Positions 1-9,620 are shown, counted from the stretch's first letter. The stretch is DNA of 18,495 bases from Gonapodya prolifera JEL478 (GCA_001574975.1 KQ965773.1:3778-22272), one strand, 5' to 3'. Program-made: numbers and translations. Notes: generated by a model from the sequence alone, not told the origin.

Positions 1-59
1 GCGCATAATTCGGCGTCCTCCTCGGATTCTTCATGGCTCCTCACACTACACCCTTTCAG

Positions 60-1826
60 AACCGCCCACAAGGCGCCCGCGGTGGTGCCACGTCCGGCCG
101 GGGCGGACAGCGCGGTGGACAAGGTGGACGCGGTGGCGGCGGACGACGCAACTGGGACTTCAAACCCCAACACCTTCGCGACGCCTCCGTCAAAGTCGGG
201 CCCGAATGGAAGGTCCGCGACGAGTACGACTTCCCCAGGCTCAATAAGCTCGTGTACGATCCCGCCGGGAAGGTGTTGCCCGGGGATGCGCCCAACAGTG
301 TCGAGGACGAGTGAGTTCTTCTGACGCTTGTGGTGTTTGCGGGTGGTAACAATGACACTGGTGACGCGATTTAGGAGCGTCTACGGCGCGGCGATGTACT
401 ACGACAAGTTCACGTTCGATCGCGTCACGGTCAAGAACCCCAAACCCGTCACCGAGACCGACAGGGCGTACCCAGGCACACGCGTCACTGCTAGCCAAGA
501 CTCCATTTTCCAATCGGTACGTTGCAACACCATCTCTCTGGCTCTCCTCGATGTAACAACCCACCCCACGACTATCGCTCAGATGGCCAAGTCGACATCC
601 ACACGGACCGTGTTCACGACCGACACGGTCCTTTCGACGCTCATGTGTGCCACGCGGTCGGCTTTCTCGTGGGACATTGTTGTCGTCAAGGACGGCGACA
701 AGATGTGGCTCGATAAAAGACCCGGTGCCGCGCACGGTGAGTACTATCGCCCCTCACATACAGACTTTCACAATTTGATCTCATTTTGGTTGATTTGTCA
801 CGTTGTAGATTTCGTGACGGTGAACGAGAACGCCCCCGAACCTCCGCCCGAGACCTCGGAGGTCAAGGAGAATACGGCGAGCGCCCTTGCAGCGGAGGCG
901 ACGCAGGTGCAGAAGGATTTGCTCGCGCTTGTGACGAAGGAGGTTGGTGACACCGTTTGTGGCTGTCTTCCGCCTTCGCAATGCTGACTCCCTTCGCCCC
1001 TCACACCCCCATCCGAAGTCAGACAAATTCACCGTCGCCGACTCAAACCCCTACGCCGAACCCACCGACGGGCCCTTGGGCTCCCTCCTCCTGCGCTACC
1101 GTACGTTCCACCTTGCGGGTACCGACCTCGCCGTACGGACCACGCTCGACGCCGCCGTGCACGTGCCCAACTCCGCGGCCAACTCGTCCGGGATTGACCC
1201 TGAGGCCTCGGCGCAGTCTGCGACGGACACTGTCCTGGCGAGCGTCAAGGCCCTCCTGGAGCACGACCAGCGAGCCACCGAGTGGAAGAAGCGCCTCGAC
1301 GCGCATAGAGGAACCGTTGTCGCGACTGAGATCAAGAATAACGGCAATAGGATGGCCAAGTGGGCCGTGGAGGCCGTGTTGGCTGGAGCGGGGCAGATTC
1401 GGATCGGGTGAGTTGTGCCGTTGGTCTCCATGCACGACTATCGATGAAGCCGTGATGCCGCTTTGCTCCGATTCAGGTTCGTGTCCCGGACCGCCCCGCG
1501 CTCGTCCAAGTCGCATGTCCTCCTCTCCATGATGACGTTCAAGCCCAAGGAGTTCGCCGGCCAGATGAACTTGAGCCTCAACAACGCGTGGGGCGTCGTG
1601 CGAACGATTGTCGACCGGCTGTGGGGATACGATGATGGGAAGTACGTGCTTGTGCGGGATCCGAACAAGGTGGGTAGTTTATAGTTGATGTTTGAGCGTT
1701 GTTCGTGGGGCTTACGGTTCGTCTACTTTACAGCCGGTTATTCGCATTTATGAAGTCCCCGTGAGCACGTTCGATGACGAGTTTGCGGAAGATTCGGACG
1801 AGGGGGATGATGGTTTAGATGATTAA
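60..1826 (+). CDS. eIF3d: Translation initiation factor eIF3 subunit d, 5'-partial
   Basis: eIF3d is a subunit of the eIF3 complex on the 40S ribosome and can bind the mRNA cap. Exons: <60-310, 375-516, 583-736, 809-946, 1023-1407, 1477-1669, 1734-1826. All are GT-AG with matching phases and give 451 residues to the TAA at 1824-1826. Family landmarks in order: an RG/RGG-rich stretch (63-157), WDFKPQHLRDASV, YGAAMYYDKFTFDRV, TRSAFSWDIVVVKDGDK followed by DKR, NPYAEP, RGTVVATEIKNN, FKPKEFAGQMNLSLNNAWG, VLVRDPNK and IRIYEVP, then an acidic tail rich in D and E. The visible part begins at an acceptor (CAG at 57-59). About 100-160 N-terminal residues expected for the family lie left of the window. 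The ATG at 33 is not taken as the start because the conserved N-terminus would be missing. Family identity is very secure; the exact left exon border is inferred. Confidence 0.95.
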
Positions 1827-2548
1827 GAACAAGACATGATGCACGCTACTGTTGAATTGTGAAACATCAAATGAGTCACTGGTGTATCGGTATGCGAAAT
1901 GCTATCTCCGTTTGAGCGTTCGAAAAGAAATTATGGAGGTCCTTGAAAAGCTGCACTACATCATACTAATGTTCTCAAGGCTAACGTTTCCATCCTTCAA
2001 TCAATCTCAAAACAAATCTCGACTGCTCGAGGCCCCGTCAACTGTGAACTACACGCATGCATTTTTCTCTTTGTGCTGTTGGTCTGGAATTCTCAATGAA
2101 GGAGCTGGTCGAGCATGGGATGGGTCAATCCGTTTCCACGATTTACGGTCGCGTTTACAAAGCCTGGTATTCCACGATGTTGCGGACCATGGACCCAGGT
2201 TTCTCTCTGGGGTATAGCTGGTGATCCGTTTTTGCGAAGTCCCCGTCAGGTAAGCACATGGAGAATGGTTTAATCCTCGGAGGATGGGAGAACGCTTCAA
2301 ATGAGAAAAAGCTACGACGATGTACACTACTCTTGTTCTGTGATAAAAATGTGGTTATCTGTACAAGTACAATCCTCACCACATCGGAGTGTTACATCGG
2401 GGAGGAATGGCGCTCATTGGCTGCTAACGCCGTGGCCTCACGAAAGATAAGGTTGCCGGGGAATGCAGGCAAACCCAAATCCCGAACTCAACTTCCGACT
2501 CGCCGAAACGAAACTCGAAGACGCTTCCTCCCTCTGTACATCATCGCC
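1827..2548. other. Intergenic region eIF3d to PNPOx-like gene (722 bp)
   Basis: It holds the 3' flank of the eIF3d gene and the promoter of the next gene. The open frames here are short, overlap on both strands and show no family resemblance or convincing splice chain. No tRNA or repeat was seen. An inverted CCAAT pentamer lies at 2416-2420. Confidence 0.6.
2416..2420 (-). promoter_or_regulatory. Possible CCAAT box of the PNPOx-like gene
   Basis: ATTGG on the plus strand (CCAAT on minus) lies 129 bp before the ATG at 2549, a usual position for binding of the fungal Hap2/3/5 (NF-Y) complex. A pentamer is common by chance, so this is only suggestive. Confidence 0.25.
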
Positions 2549-3590
2549 ATGGGTCAGAAGTTTCCCGAAATCACGGAACCGCTCAAAAAGTTCATACTCA
2601 ACCAGAAACTCTACTTCGTCGCGTCGGCACCACTCGGCCAATCAGGAAGAGTAAACGTTTCTCCAAGTAAGCACAATTTAATGTTCTATTGTCCAATATG
2701 GGAGAGTCCGTGACGTGAGTCGGAACGTCATCAAGAGGGCTACGACACTTTGCGCCTGGTATCGTCCAAGAAGCTGTACTATGTCGACCTGACAGGCAGT
2801 GGAATTGAAACGGTCTCGCATATGAAGGAGAACGGCCGCATCACACTGATGTGGATTTCGTTCGACAAACTACCGGAAATCGTGCGGTGAGCTCGTTGCT
2901 TCTCGGAAGATAACATATGGTGCCTTCCTCGTTAACACTTAAACCTCTCTGTGGTAGTGTCTGGGGACGTGGCCGTGTCGTCGAGCCCGGGAGTCCGGAG
3001 TTCGAGGAGACAGTCGAGTGATTAGAGCGTCTCTGTGCTCCTTCGCACACCCTAAAAATCTGACCACTACCCACATAGTCCAAAGCTGAAGAGCATCCCT
3101 GGCGTACGCGCAGTGATAATTGTTGATGTCGACATGACAGGAAGCTCCTGTGGCTACACTGTGCCGTTCTACGAGTTCAAGGGCGAGAGAACAGTGCTGT
3201 TGGACAAGGCTGATAAAGCCACGGAAAGCGTGAGTTTGAGTTGATTTGGCACTGTTCTTGGAGGGATTGGTTGATGTGGTTTTTATGCAAGAAGGGCTTC
3301 ATCAAATACCAGAGTGAAAACAACAGTAAGTCGCCTCTTGTGCTTTTCTGCGCGCAGCGATAACAACTTTTGTGTCGTTCATTTTCTTAGTGTGGAGTCA
3401 AGACAACCTCGTGGGCCTGGAATCGAGAATGCCAAAGAACTTTCTTTGGTACTTCAAGCGGTACTTCATGCCCTCCGTTGAAGGAATGACTTTGGCAGCA
3501 GAACGTGCTGGTTGGATGTTGGCTGGTGCCGCTCTCGCTGGGTTCCTTATGCCCCGAATAAGTCGCATCACTGGCATGCTTTCAAATTGA
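2549..3590 (+). CDS. Pyridoxamine 5'-phosphate oxidase-like (FMN split-barrel) protein with hydrophobic C-terminal tail
   Basis: Exons 2549-2666, 2736-2886, 2958-3017, 3079-3229, 3292-3325 and 3391-3590 give 237 residues. The N-terminus (MGQKFPEITEPLKKFI) and the following LYFVASAPL, then GRVNVSPKGYDTLR, are typical of the fungal PNPOx-like family. Later come ENGRITLMW, RVWGRGRVVEPGSPEF, RAVIIVDVDMTGSSCGY and VPFYEFKGER. These resemble the flavin-binding split-barrel fold, which binds FMN or related cofactors. Genuine vitamin B6 oxidation is not implied, because many members of this family have unknown substrates. The last about 75 residues differ from the short endings I remember for the family and include a hydrophobic run (AGWMLAGAALAGFLM) flanked by basic residues, a candidate tail anchor. 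The ATG choice fits the family's usual N-terminus. Family confidence is high; function is unknown. Confidence 0.88.
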
Positions 3591-3829
3591 CGGTCGATGT
3601 AAGAACGAATCAAGTTTGATTGACTTTAAATGTAAATAGAACCGAGCACCTCTGTACTCTGTAATCATATTGAAACGGTGCCCAAAAGGTGACGGTATGG
3701 TGCGGAACGCGCTCAAATCTTTGTCCTTCTCCAAAACATCAACACAATGAAGAGGGGATGAAAACGCCCAACGAAAATAATGTCTCTTGCGGAATAAGAC
3801 GGACGAAAAACAGCAAAAACAGCAAAAAC
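3591..3829. other. Intergenic region PNPOx-like gene to tRNA
   Basis: No gene is seen. It contains the 3' flank of the PNPOx-like gene and, at its right end, the poly-A tracts that act as terminator of the minus-strand tRNA. Confidence 0.6.
3806..3828 (-). terminator. Pol III poly-T terminator of tRNA-Leu
   Basis: On the minus strand, three runs of five T follow the tRNA 3' end (plus-strand A runs at 3824-3828, 3815-3819 and 3806-3810). This is the standard RNA polymerase III stop signal, here in triplicate with a 9-nt period. Confidence 0.75.
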
Positions 3830-3911
3830 TGAGAGCGGTGGGATTCGAACCCACGCCTACGAATAGACTACGGCCTGAACGTAGCGCCTTAGACCACTCG
3901 GCCACACTCCA
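3830..3911 (-). tRNA. tRNA-Leu(CAG): tRNA-Leu (anticodon CAG)
   Basis: A class II tRNA of 82 nt with discriminator A, read on the minus strand. The A box is TGGCCGAGTGG and the B box GGTTCGAATCC. The anticodon stem CTACG/CGTAG encloses the loop TTCAGGC, so the anticodon is CAG and it reads CTG codons as Leu. A long variable arm (CTA-TTCG-TAG) and a T stem GTGGG/CCCAC are present, and there is no intron. The acceptor stem is imperfect: 5' TGGAGTG faces 3' CGCTCTC, giving a U-C mismatch at pair 1-72 and G-U wobbles at 2-71 and 6-67. Arms, boxes and terminator are otherwise intact, so it may be functional, but a slightly decayed copy is possible. Confidence 0.88.
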
Positions 3912-3949
3912 CTGTTGTTGGTATTTACCTAAAATTATTGTATTTTTAT

Positions 3950-3999
3950 TAGGGACTTTGCGCAGAATTTCCTTCAGCAATTTTCACTCATGTAAAAAA
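3950..3999 (+). repeat. Left terminal inverted repeat of the MITE (with TA)
   Basis: Fifty nt matching the right end at 42 positions in inverted orientation. It begins with the TA duplication, then GGGAC. Confidence 0.8.
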
Positions 4000-4114
4000 T
4001 TGTTATTCTCCTCCATTAAAGCAGCAGCCTCATCAAGTATACTCTAAATTATTAATTAGAACATATTCGAATTTATCCTCATCCCCAAATTTCTCACCCT
4101 GTGTCTTGGCAAAT

Positions 4115-4164
4115 TGTTTGACATCAGTGAAAAGTGCTGAATGATATTTTGCGCAAGGTCCCTA
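4115..4164 (-). repeat. Right terminal inverted repeat of the MITE (with TA)
   Basis: Inverted partner of 3950-3999. It ends in GTCCC followed by TA at 4163-4164. Confidence 0.8.
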
Positions 4165-5129
4165 TTTATATATTTAAATATTCTACAACAAATCACTTTC
4201 TTTTATTGACGAATTCGCAACGAAGAACAACATAAGGTATCGAACTGAAGCTAGTGAATGCCTCTTAATCATGCTGCGACACGGAAAGTTCAGCGTACAT
4301 GCTGATGTCCCACCGCGGTGAGTTGTGGAGTGTTTTGTGTGCTGGTTGTCATGATTCGGGGACATGCCAAGCTAGAAGTTTGGTTGTCGGGTTGACTTGT
4401 TTCGGATCTTGGCCATTGGGTTGACGTCAAATTCATTGCCAACCTCAGCTTTCATATGGTTCTCGATTGGGTCGTGGCTCGTCAAAACTGTGAAGTCGGG
4501 GACTGGGACGGAGGTCGGCGTCCATTACGAATATTCGTATTATCAGACACATCGAGCGCGTGCAACGAATAAATTTATGTCGTGATGACTGGCAATGCTT
4601 ATTGGCGCATTGACGTTCCTGTGCATGTGGTTGTTGGCAACTGCGGACGAGAGAGCAGTGAGATGACGGAGGAGGAATTTTGCATGGCGTTTGATGAAAG
4701 ACTCTAAGTTGCAGAAGATCCATTCGAGCTTCTCAGTGACTGAATGGGCCTGGGATGCAACATGACCTTCGACGACTTCAAGTAACCGCCACAATTGAAC
4801 CGAACCACCCTCAAGTGTCCAACCTTCCCTTTGTCCCCCTGAGCTCACGTCGCACTTGGAGAAAATGTCCTCCTCAATATCAGTGGATGCAGCGGAAGAC
4901 CGTCGAGACTCTGCCCCTCGTATGTTGAACGGGTGACATAGCGAAAGGAATCGTTGGATTTGGGCGGAGGCCACGCAAAAGCGGACAATGGGCGAAGAAA
5001 CAACATCTGCTCTATGCGATTGTCGGCGAGCTCATACTCGTTTTGGGTTTTCTCGTCTGCCGATTGGTGGAGCTTATCAGCGCCCGACCCAAATCATGGA
5101 CACCAGAGAGGCGCTGAAGGAGATGTGAA
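4165..5129. other. Region without a supported gene (965 bp)
   Basis: An open stretch on the minus strand (4543-4974) has protein-like composition, but its reading opens with GTG and has no family resemblance. A minus-strand frame opening with ATG near 5018 and running to about 4860 meets a donor-like GTGAGC, but no convincing downstream exon was found. The right end is the promoter of the gene at 5130, with an inverted CCAAT pentamer (5063-5067) and a 10-codon upstream ORF (5096-5128). Confidence 0.5.
5063..5067 (-). promoter_or_regulatory. Possible CCAAT box before the membrane-protein gene at 5130
   Basis: ATTGG on the plus strand lies 63 bp before the ATG at 5130. The position is plausible for a CCAAT element, but the pentamer alone is weak evidence. 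Confidence 0.2.
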
Positions 5130-6860
5130 ATGGCGCCCGATAAGATCTGTTTCTTGCTGTTGAACTACCGTTTGCGATCCAACCAATCACCATTCCCCTC
5201 TCTGTTCGCAGCCCCAGCTCCCCTATCCTGGATTTCCCGCCTTACCTCGCTTCTTCCCTCGAAGGCGTCTCCACAAGCACCCCCTTTCACCCCCGATTAT
5301 CCTGCCGTACCTGCGGAGAACCCCCTTCGGCGATCTGAAGATTCTCCTGCTGTTGAAACGGACCCTCTCCTTTCACCTTCATCGGAGTACGTGGAGTCCC
5401 TTGAAGCAAAACTATCAACGCACCTAAAGGAGGTAGCGCGACGCCAGCTAGCCATCCGAATCTGCCGCATCACGGCTTGGGTCGTCCTCGCGTTCGTCAT
5501 AGTTTCCTCCTTGGTGGGACAGTATATTGTCGCACCTGCTATAATCTCACAAGCGATAAGCGACGGACAACCTCCCGACTGGCGCGAGCTTCGGGTGTCC
5601 CACATCGGAGAGGATGCTATCGACGTGTCAATCAATGCCGAAGTCGCATTGGACCACCTGGCGCCGATGGATGTCGTCCTCGAGGCCGCTTCTTATGCTG
5701 TGTTTCACGACCGAGAAGGCTCGGTGCCACCACCCCCGACTCCTGCCGATGGCGCCGCGGAAGGTGCCTTGTCCCTTTCGCTCCCCGCTCGCCTCGCCAC
5801 CCTCGCACTCCCTCCTCTCAACATTAGTGCCAACTCGCCCACCTTCGCTCTCAGCCTCAATGCGTCCCTCAGTGACCTGAACACCACGCACGTTGGAGCC
5901 GTCCTGGGTGAAGTATTCACCAAACGTGAGAATGCTTCTGGTCAGGTGCTCGAAATGCGTGGGAAGAGCCGCGTTGTCGCTGGCGCCATTCGTTCCTGGC
6001 CTGAATGGGCAAGAGCAATTTTTGGCTGGAAGGTCGATGTTGTGAAACCGTTATTTGTTGAACCAGGTGAGTTGAAACGGTTCTTTTTTGTGAATCGACA
6101 ACGTCATCCCCACACCTAAATGTAGACGTCCTCTTCACAAACACCTCAAAGTACCAATTCCAACTGCTGTCCACAGTTTGGAACACGACATCCCCATTCC
6201 CATTCCCCTCTCCCCACCCCGTTCTGTTCACTGCATCAGCATCCTTTTTCAACCCCTTCCCCTTGAGCATCGCACCGCAAGGCTGGACTCCGTTGCTTGA
6301 AGTGCATGAGTGGATACGAGAGGAGCGAGTCATCGTGAATGTCAAGGCACCTGCCCCATCGTCCTTCTTCAGCTCGGTCACCAAATTCGCGTCCACCGCA
6401 TTTCGCTCTGTCGTAAAGCAAGCGTTTTCGGGGGAAACCATCTCACTCACAAAGGCTATTCGAGCTCCAAAGACTCTCCACGTCTCTACAACGCTTCCTG
6501 AGGAGGGAGGTCCCGGTCCTCTCCTTTTGACAATCTTTCTCAGCAAGGAATGGAGTGTCGAGCGAGAGACAAACCCGAACTTTGTGGCTTACGCTTTAAC
6601 AAATCAACCAGGTATTATACTACGGTTTTTTGAAACGGCGAATGGGTTTGACTGTCTGCCCTTTAGAACATTCAACCATCCTCGACCTGTTTTCGCGATG
6701 GGCAGATGGATCGCCCGTATCACTGTATCTACGTGGTGCGGGACTGCAGTACGCAGAAGGAGTGGAAAGGGTGAAATGGATCGAAAAGATGATTTCTGAT
6801 ACCGAAGGAGTGGTGGATGTTCCTCCTCCTGCTGATGACGATGGAGAAGTTCGGAACTGA
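5130..6860 (+). CDS. Single-pass membrane protein of unknown function
   Basis: Exons 5130-6066, 6126-6611 and 6667-6860 splice in phase into 538 residues. The N-terminal about 110 residues are Ser/Pro-rich and polar. One strong membrane segment follows (ITAWVVLAFVIVSSLVG, about residues 113-135), then a long domain with many N-glycosylation sequons (NIS, NAS, NTT, NTS). This suggests an N-in type II protein with a large lumenal or extracellular part. The order tail, single span, then a beta-rich region resembles fungal proteins with LEA-2/DUF3712-like domains, but I could not confirm that from motifs. The C-terminus ends in a Pro- and Asp-rich stretch. The ATG has a good context (GAAATGG) and directly follows a short upstream ORF. 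An in-frame stretch at 5149-5211 ending in TTCGCAG could be an extra intron. I do not recognise the function. Confidence 0.75.
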
Positions 6861-7187
6861 GTGGAGGAGGATTCATTTTGCGTGTGCATATCGTGTTGCA
6901 ATTGCATAATACGCCGGTGTGGATCTGAATGCCTACCTTGTCGATGTTACAAATTTTGTATTATTATAAACAAAGATGCGAGATCCGAACTCGAAGGTAG
7001 AGCCATTACCACGACCTTCCACGCAAGTGAGAATTACGTGACAGGGAATCTGTCGCCAGCAAAATGCACAGTCGGAATTCCAACGAACGGTACAAATCCC
7101 CTAGGGGTATGGCTACCTGATTCCTGCGAATGATAGTGTCATCCAAGTGGAATTCTTGGCGACGGAACAACGAACGAATCATACAAA
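6861..7187. other. Intergenic region between the two membrane-protein genes (327 bp)
   Basis: It holds the 3' flank of the upstream gene and the promoter of the gene at 7188. No ORF, RNA gene or repeat can be supported. Confidence 0.6.
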
Positions 7188-9620
7188 ATGTCATCCAATC
7201 GACGATCGTCGGCGGATCCACGCAGTCCCTCTTCTCCAGTGTCTCCTTCTCCGGATCGACCTTCCGCTCCCCTGTTTGAGAACCGTCGTTTGGCCCACCT
7301 TGCAAGGGAACGAAACGGGAGCGTCGATCAAAGGAAGACATTATCCAGAGAGTCATCCATCGTAGTCGAGCGCTCTGCTCCAGAAACATCGGTTATGATT
7401 CCTACGAATTCGATGGAAGGGATGGAACTCTCCGCTTCAAGATCGATGTCCGTTGATCGGCAGCCGGGAGAGCGTCCTCGCAAAGCCAATATCAGAGACC
7501 AAACGAACTACATGTTCAGCTTGAATTCATTACTCCAAATTGAAAAACCAGGTTTCCTTGTTGTTGCGGGGTGAGTGGTACACTGGAGCTTGTTTGGATT
7601 GCGATATGATCGTCTTTCCACCAGAATACACCTAGAGATGTTGGCAATCGCGTGAGTTTTGCTGTTTACGTGGCGGCTTAAGTCTCTTTAGCTACATGCT
7701 CGATTTTTGTGACAATAGCGCAGTGATTGGAACATGCTCGATCGGCTTGGTTTACGTACTCTCCTTGAAAGACTGGTCAAATCCAACGGAAGAGTTACAT
7801 ATTGACGGTACCTCATTTTTGAATCTATGCATTGGTGGATTTCTTGCCTTCCTCGTTGGATACGAGTCCGTGCAGGTGTGTCTAAGATTCATTTGGGAAG
7901 TGCATCAACCCAATTCTCACACAGATGGCTAGTTTGTTGTAGTCAACGGTGCTAAAGGTTTTCAAAAACTTGGCTTCTGGCTGACAGCACTCGTTGCTTC
8001 TGTATTTTGCGTTGGATCAATGCTTCTTTTGGGTGGACCGTGGTCATTCCCTTTCTGGTTTTACTACTTAGGTCTGGCCCCTTCACCACCTTCCGACTAC
8101 ATTGTTCTTAACGTGTTGCATGCTTTGTTATGCAGATATTATTGTCCTTGTCGTCACCTTCATCATCGTCACGTTTGCCTACGGATTTTTCTCTCTCCCT
8201 GGGGCTCTTCCATTCGCTCCCAATCTGGAAACTCTGGCAAAAAATCCTAGCTCCTACACATGGACAAAAGCCCTTTACGCCGTCGTGTTTGTGATATGCG
8301 AATGCGTTGTCGCAGCTTCCGCGCTTCTGTACTGCATTTTCTTGGTGCCATTTTACGCAAAGTTGGACACCACGGGACAGGTCTTGTGGACACTACTCAT
8401 TCATCCTGTATACTTTGAGCTCATTGTCTTTGTGCCGTTGAGGTGGGCATGATAGTCTGCGAAATACGCGTTAATCGAGTTCACACGTTCCACCATCTCA
8501 AGAGCTTTGACTGATCGGCATATGAAGAAGCGGATTGGTGTCATGCCCGTTCTTGTCCTAGCACACGCACAAATCCACAAAGTAGTGTCCGGTATGATGC
8601 TTCTCACCTCTATTCCTACATTCAATGCTATGGTGAGTGACGCACATTGCATGAGCTTGCCACTTTTCAAGCCTCCATAGTGAGGGCCACTGTCCAAAAA
8701 GGTGATCGGAACTATCGGCGTCGCTATCTTCCGGTTTTTCTGGCGGACCACCACTTTTTACCGTGGAGCCCTCGTTGACAAGATCGTGGAACACTGGTTG
8801 GGAACTCATGTAGAACCGATCCGGTCTCGGCAAGCAAGCATTCGCAGCCCCTCGTCAAGGCAAGCGACCAGTAATGCTCTTGGGAAGGTGCCGAGTGCTT
8901 TAATGGACGACGAAGACGTGGTGATCATCGAGGATAGGTATGAGGCTTCCAAGTTCTTGCTGGCAACGGTAAGACGCAATCACTATTATCGGAGCAGAAG
9001 AGAGTTGAGAACAGAGTAACCCTGTACTTAGGAGCTCTCTTACGAAATAATCCTGGAAATCGCCACAGTCTTCTTCGCACCTATATGTAAGATTGGGCGG
9101 CTGTAGGGTTGTGAATGACTAACTGGCATTCTCATGTCACCTAGTGGAGACTTGGATGCTTCCCCACCACGACGCTTTTGCCTTTCACAAGCCTCAAACC
9201 TCGATCCCCATCTGGGCGATGGTAAATGGCATCGTTTATTCCAAAAGGAGAGCATTTTATTGACTTTCGTCGTTCATGTTCCACCAGGTGCTCACGCAAC
9301 TCTTATGCTTCACCATCTCTGACCATGTTTTTCTACAACTGAACACAAACTATCTCGCCAAGCTTCCGTTTCACCTCTGTTGGAGGTAAGTATGCACAGC
9401 TGTTCACACACGTGGTACTTCGTTCCACACGCATTGCCACATTCGTAGGAATATTCGCAAAAACAGACTCCGAATATACCCTTTTCTCATATACGGGGCT
9501 CTCTCCATGGGCGTCGTATGTCAGTGTTACTTCATGTACCGTGCCCCGAGGTTCGGACTGTGCAAAGATGCAAGGGATGCTTACTGCGATTTCTGGGATG
9601 TTCACAAAATGGAGCCTTGA
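7188..9620 (+). CDS. Multi-pass membrane protein of unknown function
   Basis: Eleven exons: 7188-7570, 7625-7651, 7692-7875, 7933-8071, 8136-8442, 8503-8632, 8702-8968, 9032-9086, 9145-9221, 9288-9385 and 9449-9620. All junctions keep phase and give 612 residues. The first about 125 residues are a Ser/Arg/Pro-rich tail with several SP sites. Roughly nine or ten hydrophobic spans follow, for example VIGTCSIGLVYVLSL, FLNLCIGGFLAFLVGY, IIVLVVTFIIVTFAYGFF and LYAVVFVICECVVAASALLY. A polar loop of about 70 residues with Ser/Arg clusters and an acidic patch (MDDEDVVIIED) separates the last three spans from the rest. The protein ends in a short polar tail with several Cys and Asp residues. I recognise no transporter or receptor signature. 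Exon 2 is only 27 nt and could be skipped without a frame change. The gene structure is well supported; the function is unknown. Confidence 0.8.

Larger units (their letters stand above)
3950..4164. mobile_element. MITE, TA-flanked, 215 bp, non-coding
   Basis: The two ends are inverted copies of each other. The left starts TAGGGACTTTGCGCAGAAT; the reverse complement of the right end reads TAGGGACCTTGCGCAAAAT. Over 50 nt they agree at 42 positions. Both ends carry TA, as expected for the TA target duplication of Tc1/mariner-superfamily elements. The interior (about 115 bp) is AT-rich and has no coding capacity, so this is a non-autonomous miniature element. Superfamily assignment rests only on the TA ends and is inferred. 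I saw no second copy in the window. Confidence 0.8.

Noticed and set aside
33-314. ATG at 33 as the start of eIF3d
   Set aside because: The sequence before position 60 looks like an intron end (pyrimidine-rich, CAG at 57-59). eIF3d normally has a conserved N-terminal region that would be missing, so the gene is taken as continuing to the left.
241-735. Minus-strand 164-codon open frame
   Set aside because: It lies antisense to three well-matched eIF3d exons and is a shadow of GC-rich coding sequence.
943-1022. Donor at 943 (GTTGGT) for eIF3d intron 4
   Set aside because: It would leave phase 0 against an acceptor that needs phase 1. The donor at 947 restores the frame into FTVADSNPYAEP.
5917-6546. 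Minus-strand 209-codon open frame
   Set aside because: It lies antisense to phased exons of the membrane-protein gene, with no family resemblance.
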